From assembly GCA_945890705.1 (NCBI GenBank), contig CAMDCY010000014.1, positions 1 to 34,947 of the forward strand: a stretch of 34,947 nt of DNA, in the 5' to 3' direction. Shown piece by piece: positions 29,077 to 34,947 of this stretch. This stretch comes from Hydrogenophaga intermedia (GTDB lineage Bacteria; Pseudomonadota; Gammaproteobacteria; Burkholderiales; Burkholderiaceae_C). Under the pieces are notes generated by a model. The model did no database searches, was not told where the DNA came from, and saw only the letters and a list, made by a program, of their open reading frames with translations. How positions within the stretch are numbered: position 1 is the stretch's first letter; each line of letters starts with the position of its first letter. The position numbers and the translations under genes were made by a program.

Positions 29077-29088
29077 CCTTTATTGACA
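29071..29088. promoter_or_regulatory. PpsR/CrtJ-type palindrome 3 upstream of crtE
   Basis: TGTC-N10-GACA, exact consensus. It covers the crtE -35 and ends 18 bases before the start of the divergent 56-residue gene, close to its ribosome site at 29094-29099, so it could control both directions. Confidence 0.85.
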
Positions 29089-29106
29089 CACACGAGAGGT
29101 CAAGCC

Positions 29107-29277
29107 ATGGGAATCTGGTTGGAGCTGGGTATTTTTGGTCTGGTTTTGGTGTTTGCCTTTTGGCAAATGCGCGACGTGCGCAAGGCGCAAGAACAGACGC
29201 GCCAACAGCGGGCGCGGGAGGCCGAAGAAGCCGACAAGGCCCGCCAAAGTGGGGGGCCAGAGGCCGACGGCCCCTGA
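29107..29277 (+). CDS. 56-residue membrane protein divergent from crtE
   Basis: Not recognised as a named family. An N-terminal membrane span (residues about 3-19, IWLELGIFGLVLVFAFW) is followed by a highly charged helix rich in Arg, Gln, Glu and Ala (about 20-47), likely a coiled coil in the cytoplasm, and a Gly/Pro-rich end. GAGAGG at 29094-29099 precedes ATG 29107; the longer frame with an upstream ATG at 29083 would overlap a PpsR site. Because its upstream region is the PpsR cluster, it is likely co-regulated with photosynthesis genes. It ends nine bases from the convergent ABC exporter stop. Confidence 0.75.
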   Translation: MGIWLELGIFGLVLVFAFWQMRDVRKAQEQTRQQRAREAEEADKARQSGGPEADGP

Positions 29278-29281
29278 AACG

Positions 29282-29298
29282 GCCGCTCAGTGAGCGGC
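29282..29298. terminator. Inverted repeat between convergent genes
   Basis: GCCGCTC and GAGCGGC are perfect reverse complements around a three-base loop, at the stop codon of the ABC exporter and just after the 56-residue gene. Only a short T-run follows on the minus strand, none on the plus strand, so it is at best a weak two-way terminator. Confidence 0.4.
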
Positions 29299-31074
29299 GT
29301 TGAACTGCAAGGCCGCCAAGCTGGCGTACAAGCCGCCTTTGGCTTGCAGCTCGGCGTGGGTGCCCTGCTCCACCAAGCGCCCGCGGTCCATCACCCAGAT
29401 CACGTCGGCGCGCTGCACCGTGGCCAAGCGGTGGGCGATCACCAGCGTGGTGCGGCCGACCATGGCCTTGTCCAGCGCGGCCTGCACCATTTTTTCGCTT
29501 TGTGCATCGAGCGCGCTGGTGGCTTCGTCCAGCAACAAGAGCGGCGGGTTTTTGAGGATGGCGCGTGCGATGGCGATGCGCTGGCGCTGACCGCCCGACA
29601 AGCGCACCCCCCTGTCGCCCAAGTAGGTGTCAAAACCGTCGGGCAACTCTTGGATGAAGCCTTGCGCGTAAGCGGCTTCAGCGGCGGCGTGCACGTCGGC
29701 CAGGCTAGCGTCGGGTCGGCCGTAGCGGATGTTCTCGATCACCGTGCCCGAAAAAATCACCGGCTCTTGCGGCACGATGGCCATGCGGTTCCGCAGGCCG
29801 TGCAAATCCATGTGGTCGATCGGCACACCATCGAGCACGATGCGGCCCGATTGCGGGTCGTGAAAGCGCATCAACAGATCGAACAAGGTGGTTTTGCCCG
29901 CACCGCTGGGGCCCACCACGGCCACGGTTTGGCCCGAACGGATCTGACCACTGAGCTCATCGAGCGCCCAGGTGTCGGGGCGCGAGGGGTAATGGAACTT
30001 CACCGATTCGAGTTGCAGCGAGGAGCCCCCTTGCGGCCAGGGCGCTTGCTGCGGCTGGGCCGCGATTTTCAAGTTCGACTCGGTGTGCAGCAACTCCATG
30101 AGCCGCTCGGTCGCGCCGGCTGCGCGCAGCAAATCGCCGTAAACCTCGCCGAGCACCGCAAACGCGCTGGCCAGCAAGATGACGTAGAACACCGTCTCAC
30201 CCAATTGGCCGGCGGTGCTGTTGCCCGCGCGCACCGCCAAGGTGCCCATGTACAAACCCCACAGCAGCACGGCGCTGGAGGCCACGATGATGAAACCCAC
30301 CAACACCGCACGGGCGCGGATGCGGCCCAGCGCCGAGCCCAAGGCACGCACCGTGGAGTCGATGAAACGTTGGGTCTCGCGGCCTTCAGCGGCGTAGCTT
30401 TGCACCACGCTGATGGCGTTGAGCACCTCGGACGCAATGGCGCTCGAATCGGCCACGCGGTCTTGGTTCGTGCGCGACAAGCGCCGCACCCGCCGCCCCA
30501 AATACACGCTGGGGAAAATCACCGCCACCAGCACCGCCACCACCTGCAGCATGAGCACCGGGTTGGTCCACACCAGCATGAGCAGCGCCCCCGCGCCCAT
30601 CACCAGGTTGCGCAGGCCCATGGAGAACGAAGACCCCACCACGGTTTGCACCAGCGTGGTGTCGTTGGTCAGGCGCGAGAGCACCTCACCGGATTGGGTG
30701 GTTTCAAAGAAAGCCGGGCTTTGCTTGAGCACATGGCCGTAAACCGCGTTGCGCAGATCGGCGGTCACACGTTCACCCAACCAACTCACGGTGTAGTAGC
30801 GCCCGGCTGAGAACACCGCCAAGGCCACCGCCACCGCAAACAACTGCAAAAAATTGCCCGATAGCTGGTCGGCCGTCGCCCCGCTGGCCAAGCCTTGGTC
30901 GATCAACTGGCGCAACACCCAAGGAAACGCCAAGGTGGTGCCCGCCGCCAAGAACAAAAACAGGGCGGCAAAGCCCAGGGCGACGCGGTAGGGTTTGAAA
31001 AAGGGGATCAGTCCCCGCAGGGATTTGGGTGTGGCTGCCATCGAATTCGGTCGTGTTGGTGTCGTGCGAAGCAT
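29287..31074 (-). CDS. MsbA-type ABC exporter (fused permease and ATPase)
   Basis: 595-residue half-transporter. Six membrane helices occupy residues about 28-315. The nucleotide-binding domain has Walker A GPSGAGKT (388-395), a Q-loop in IVPQEPVIFSG, signature LSGGQ (492-496), Walker B LLLLDEA (about 511-517) and the H-loop His in LVIAHRLATV, all intact. It should export a lipid, drug or other hydrophobic compound as a homodimer; substrate unknown. It resembles MsbA/lipid A exporters but no lipid A genes are near. The start is uncertain: ATG 31074 or ATG 31041 (584 residues), neither with a clear ribosome site. It diverges from groES. Confidence 0.88.
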   Translation of the reverse strand: MLRTTPTRPNSMAATPKSLRGLIPFFKPYRVALGFAALFLFLAAGTTLAFPWVLRQLIDQGLASGATADQLSGNFLQLFAVAVALAVFSAGRYYTVSWLGERVTADLRNAVYGHVLKQSPAFFETTQSGEVLSRLTNDTTLVQTVVGSSFSMGLRNLVMGAGALLMLVWTNPVLMLQVVAVLVAVIFPSVYLGRRVRRLSRTNQDRVADSSAIASEVLNAISVVQSYAAEGRETQRFIDSTVRALGSALGRIRARAVLVGFIIVASSAVLLWGLYMGTLAVRAGNSTAGQLGETVFYVILLASAFAVLGEVYGDLLRAAGATERLMELLHTESNLKIAAQPQQAPWPQGGSSLQLESVKFHYPSRPDTWALDELSGQIRSGQTVAVVGPSGAGKTTLFDLLMRFHDPQSGRIVLDGVPIDHMDLHGLRNRMAIVPQEPVIFSGTVIENIRYGRPDASLADVHAAAEAAYAQGFIQELPDGFDTYLGDRGVRLSGGQRQRIAIARAILKNPPLLLLDEATSALDAQSEKMVQAALDKAMVGRTTLVIAHRLATVQRADVIWVMDRGRLVEQGTHAELQAKGGLYASLAALQFNAAH

Positions 31075-31098
31075 AAAGCAAAGTTTTTCGGTCTGGAC

Positions 31099-31127
31099 TT
31101 GAAATCCGGCCTTGTCGCCCTTATCAT
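31099..31127 (+). promoter_or_regulatory. Predicted groES promoter
   Basis: TTGAAA (31099-31104), 17-base spacer, TATCAT (31122-31127), a sigma70-like promoter whose -10 abuts the CIRCE operator. The same stretch also reads CTTGAAA then CCCTTAT at about 13 bases, a possible sigma32 form, so heat control may be double. Confidence 0.6.
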
Positions 31128-31153
31128 TAGCACTCGCTCAAGTCGAGTGCTAA
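31127..31153. promoter_or_regulatory. CIRCE operator (HrcA site)
   Basis: TTAGCACTC, nine bases, GAGTGCTAA: a perfect match to the CIRCE inverted repeat bound by the heat-shock repressor HrcA. It lies directly after the promoter and 67 bases before the groES start, so HrcA would block transcription start at normal temperature. Confidence 0.97.
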
Positions 31154-31220
31154 CAACACGGCTTCGAGGCCGGCCCAAGGTCGGTCACTTTTTTCTTGAA
31201 CGCAACCTCTAGGAGATGCT

Positions 31221-31514
31221 ATGAACCTTCGTCCACTCGCCGATCGCGTGATCGTCAAACGCATTGAAAGCGAAACCAAAACCGCTTCGGGCATTTTTAT
31301 TCCCGACAACGCCGCCGAAAAGCCCGACCAAGGTGAAGTCTTGGCCGTGGGCCCTGGCAAACGCAACGACAAGGGCGACATCGCCCCCATGAACGTCAAA
31401 GTGGGCGACCGCGTCCTGTTTGGCAAATACAGCGGCCAGACCGTCAAGGTCAACGGCGATGAGCTGTTGGTCATGAAAGAAGACGACCTCTTCGCGATCG
31501 TTGAAGGCAAGTAA
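31221..31514 (+). CDS. groES: Co-chaperonin GroES
   Basis: 97-residue lid of the GroEL folding chamber. Starts [14 protein letters not shown], with the mobile loop around [12 protein letters not shown] and the roof-loop region near residues 45-57. AGGAG at 31211-31215 precedes the ATG. It is the first gene of groESL; 82 bases separate it from groEL. No link to the photosynthesis cluster beyond location, although chaperonins were named for Rubisco and RC folding in other contexts. Confidence 0.98.
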   Translation: MNLRPLADRVIVKRIESETKTASGIFIPDNAAEKPDQGEVLAVGPGKRNDKGDIAPMNVKVGDRVLFGKYSGQTVKVNGDELLVMKEDDLFAIVEGK

Positions 31515-31575
31515 TCCTGTCACCCCGAAGGGGCCGCTCGCCGCGCGAGTGCCCCATGGGTTGGCAACCGTTTAA

Positions 31576-33249
<1,674 letters not shown>

Positions 33250-33261
33250 ATGCCCCTCGCC

Positions 33262-33322
33262 TGAGGGCTCCGGCCCTCAAGCCTTAAAAACCCCACAGGT
33301 GCAAACCTTGTGGGGTTTTTTT
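33262..33322. terminator. Hairpin plus strong bidirectional terminator after groEL
   Basis: First hairpin: TGAGGGC and GCCCTCA around a four-base loop (33262-33279), no U-run. Second: AAAAACCCCACAGGT pairs with ACCTTGTGGGGTTTTTTT (one bulged T) at 33286-33322, with T-run on the plus strand and A-run at the other side, so it can end transcription of groEL and of the convergent integrase, whose stop codon is eight bases away. Confidence 0.9.
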
Positions 33323-33329
33323 ATTGACC

Positions 33330-34601
33330 TCACCGCCGACTGTGCAACATCGCAATGTTTTGCTCAGCCTGCAAGGTGCTGGCGTAATGGCGCTCGATCA
33401 TTTGCACACTGGTGCGCGCGTTGCGCGCCAAGGTCAGTAAATCGATACCTGAACCGTAAAGCAATCGAAATGTGATGGCCGAATGGCGCAAGCTGTAGAG
33501 CGAGCGCATGGTGCCAGTTGGACTGCGTTTCAGTCCCGTGTTTTGCAGCACCCAATTAAAATGCACACCCAGCACCTTCAATGCGTGATCACGGTCGCTG
33601 ATGTTGGGCAACAAGAGGTAGTCGCTGGGTGACGAGGTGTTTTGCCGTTGGCTCAATATGTGACGGTAAACATGGACCGCTGCAGACATGGTGACGATGG
33701 GTGTCCCGTGCCCCTTTGTCTCTGGCAATGTCAAGCGTAAAAATGACCTAGCACCAGACAAAACCACTTCCACATGCTGATGCTTCAGATACTTGAGATC
33801 GCTGGGGCGCATGAAGCCGTTAACCAACAAACGGATAGCCCAAGACAGATCAACCGGCATCTTGGTATCGGCTTGACGCAAACGCATGTGCTGGCGCAAT
33901 TCAGATTGACTGGTTGGGTGCTCCTGCCCCACCAAACGACGCGACTCTCTTAGGAGGCACCAATATTCGTAGGGTTTAAAAGCGCCACGGGATTGCCCTT
34001 TCACTTTGATGGAAGGCACCTCAGGAACCACAGACAACAACTCCATTTGCTTAGCCAAGGACAAGACCTTGCGGACGATCACCACATGTTGGTGCACGGT
34101 CGTGGGCGTGAGGTATCGGCTCAATTGATGAACCAGCTCCATCACATCTCTGGTACCCAAACGGTCCAAGGGACGTGTACCCCACAAAGGATTCAAGGTC
34201 TTGATCAACCGGTTTCGCAGCACCTGCCAAGAACCCAGTGAAAACTCGCCTCGGCGAACCCTGGCCTGCTCATGGATCAGCAGGTGCTCTGCCGCTTGCA
34301 ACCAAGTGATCGTCGGGGCGTTATCCAACAGTTCGCGAGGCCGAGACAACAAGCTTTCATACAACTGCTTGGCCGACTCTTGCGCTACCCGCAGCGATTT
34401 GCTGCGCGTCGAACGACGATATGACTTGCCATGTACCCAGCAACGCACTTGCCAAAACTGGCTAGCTGCCATTTTAAAAAGTACCACCTTGCTTGGGTAA
34501 CCAGGTACAGGCACCATCGTGTGGGCAATGGGTGCCGTACGACTTAAAGGCCAAATAGATTCATTCGCGGCAGCCTGCGCCGATCCTTGTAAACGTTGCA
34601 C
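33330..34601 (-). CDS. Tyrosine recombinase / phage-type integrase
   Basis: 423-residue site-specific recombinase. N-terminal arm/core-binding region to about residue 210, then the catalytic domain: Arg in GFMRPSDLKYL, Lys in LPETKGHGTP, Arg and His in YSLRHSAITF and the nucleophile Tyr in QMIERHYAS. The first His of the usual H-x-x-R is Tyr and the third His is replaced, a pattern seen in a common integrase branch ending in TSVQMIExHY, so it may be active. Start uncertain: ATG 34601, or later Met such as the one before VPVPGYPSK. No tRNA or excisionase is near. It marks a possible mobile-element edge beside the cluster. Confidence 0.88.
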   Translation of the reverse strand: MQRLQGSAQAAANESIWPLSRTAPIAHTMVPVPGYPSKVVLFKMAASQFWQVRCWVHGKSYRRSTRSKSLRVAQESAKQLYESLLSRPRELLDNAPTITWLQAAEHLLIHEQARVRRGEFSLGSWQVLRNRLIKTLNPLWGTRPLDRLGTRDVMELVHQLSRYLTPTTVHQHVVIVRKVLSLAKQMELLSVVPEVPSIKVKGQSRGAFKPYEYWCLLRESRRLVGQEHPTSQSELRQHMRLRQADTKMPVDLSWAIRLLVNGFMRPSDLKYLKHQHVEVVLSGARSFLRLTLPETKGHGTPIVTMSAAVHVYRHILSQRQNTSSPSDYLLLPNISDRDHALKVLGVHFNWVLQNTGLKRSPTGTMRSLYSLRHSAITFRLLYGSGIDLLTLARNARTSVQMIERHYASTLQAEQNIAMLHSRR

Positions 34602-34765
34602 GATTTGACCTCAAGCCAGTTCACCAGTGGGACGGATCGTAACCCCTAGTCAATGACCCACGAAGAGTTCACCACTGGCAATGTGATGAACTGACAAGAT
34701 CAAAAGGCTTGAAACGCTTATAGTGGTTGATTCTAGACCAGTTTTAACTCGCCAGCACACGGGAT
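34602..34765. repeat. Non-coding gap with repeated AGTTCACCA motifs
   Basis: No gene is visible. AGTTCACCAGTGG (34618-34630) is repeated as AGTTCACCACTGG (34666-34678), 12 of 13 bases equal, and a related inverted copy, CAGTTCATCA on the minus strand, lies at 34684-34693. Repeats just upstream of an integrase gene can be its binding arms or att sites. A weak promoter-like TTGAAA with TCTAGA 17 bases on lies near 34709-34740. Confidence 0.4.
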
Positions 34766-34947
34766 GCTTTGGCTGCTGTCGCAGTCTCTTCCGCTGCTAT
34801 GGCTCAAGCTACCATGAGTGGTTATATCAACTGGCAACACGACAAAGTCGGCACCGCCGATGCTACAAATCAACTGAATGATGCAGGCTTTACACTTTCT
34901 GTTGCTGAAGACCTTGGCGGTGGCCTGAAGGCTTCGGCTTCGATCAA
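34766..34947 (+). pseudogene. Outer-membrane porin, 5'-truncated and cut by window edge
   Basis: The frame reads ALAAVAVSSAAMAQATMSGY, the second half of a porin signal peptide, then INWQHDKVGTADATNQLNDA and GFTLSVAEDLGGGLKASAS, the first beta strands of a Burkholderiales general porin. There is no ATG in frame: upstream codons are unrelated and a TAA stands at 34745-34747. About six signal-peptide residues, the ribosome site and probably the promoter are lost. It is a porin remnant or silent copy, unless translation starts unusually at TTG 34769. The rest lies beyond the window. Confidence 0.65.

Noticed and set aside
33330-34601. Integrase active site seemed degenerate (Tyr instead of first His of H-x-x-R, third His missing)
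   Set aside because: The YSLRH and TSVQMIERHY pattern is shared by a known branch of integrases, so it is not evidence of inactivity.

Overview
The window is most of a purple-bacterial photosynthesis gene cluster, bounded on the right by groESL, a tyrosine recombinase and a truncated porin. The set points to a betaproteobacterium of the Comamonadaceae/Rubrivivax type (Limnohabitans- or Rhodoferax-like; this is inference). The reasons are a type-II reaction centre with a tetraheme PufC, an LH2 alpha chain with an Ala-rich tail, a full spheroidene/spheroidenone pathway, the oxygen-dependent cyclase AcsF, a CIRCE-controlled groESL and a Burkholderiales-type porin. No BchE is in the window, so an aerobic anoxygenic phototroph is plausible but not proven.

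Left arm, plus strand (1-12769): bchH (5' end outside the window)-bchL-bchM-lhaA-puhA-puhB-puhC-acsF-puhE-crtI-crtB-BLUF. Most junctions overlap by 4 to 14 bases, often as ATGA, so this looks like one operon. It supplies Mg chelation, methylation, ring-E cyclisation and protochlorophyllide reduction, LH1/RC assembly factors, the RC H subunit and phytoene/carotene synthesis. It ends in a short blue-light (BLUF) photoreceptor.

Central arm, minus strand, read from 28996 down to 12772: crtE-crtF-bchC-bchX-bchY-bchZ-[31-aa ORF]-pufB-[74-aa membrane ORF]-pufA-pufL-pufM-pufC-crtA-crtD-crtC-pucB-pucA-pucC-[28-aa membrane ORF]. It makes bacteriochlorophyll a from chlorophyllide, the RC-LH1 core, spheroidenone-type carotenoids and LH2. 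It meets the BLUF gene tail to tail with 2 bases between stop codons. PpsR/CrtJ-type palindromes (TGT-N12-ACA) sit over the crtE promoter (three in a row, each 8 bases apart) and the bchC promoter (two, 8 bases apart). Stem-loops follow pufB, pufA and pucA and probably set the high antenna-to-downstream expression ratio.

Right flank: a 56-aa membrane protein gene divergent from crtE and sharing its PpsR sites, an MsbA-type ABC exporter, groES-groEL with a perfect CIRCE element and a strong bidirectional terminator, an integrase, and a porin reading frame that lacks its start codon.

Most notable: an extra membrane-protein gene inside the normally inseparable pufBA pair; LH2 chains carrying the Phe-Leu pair of B800-820 antennae and a Gln in place of the B800-bonding Arg; a BLUF gene coupled to crtIB; evenly phased PpsR sites; and several small ORFs within or beside the operons.
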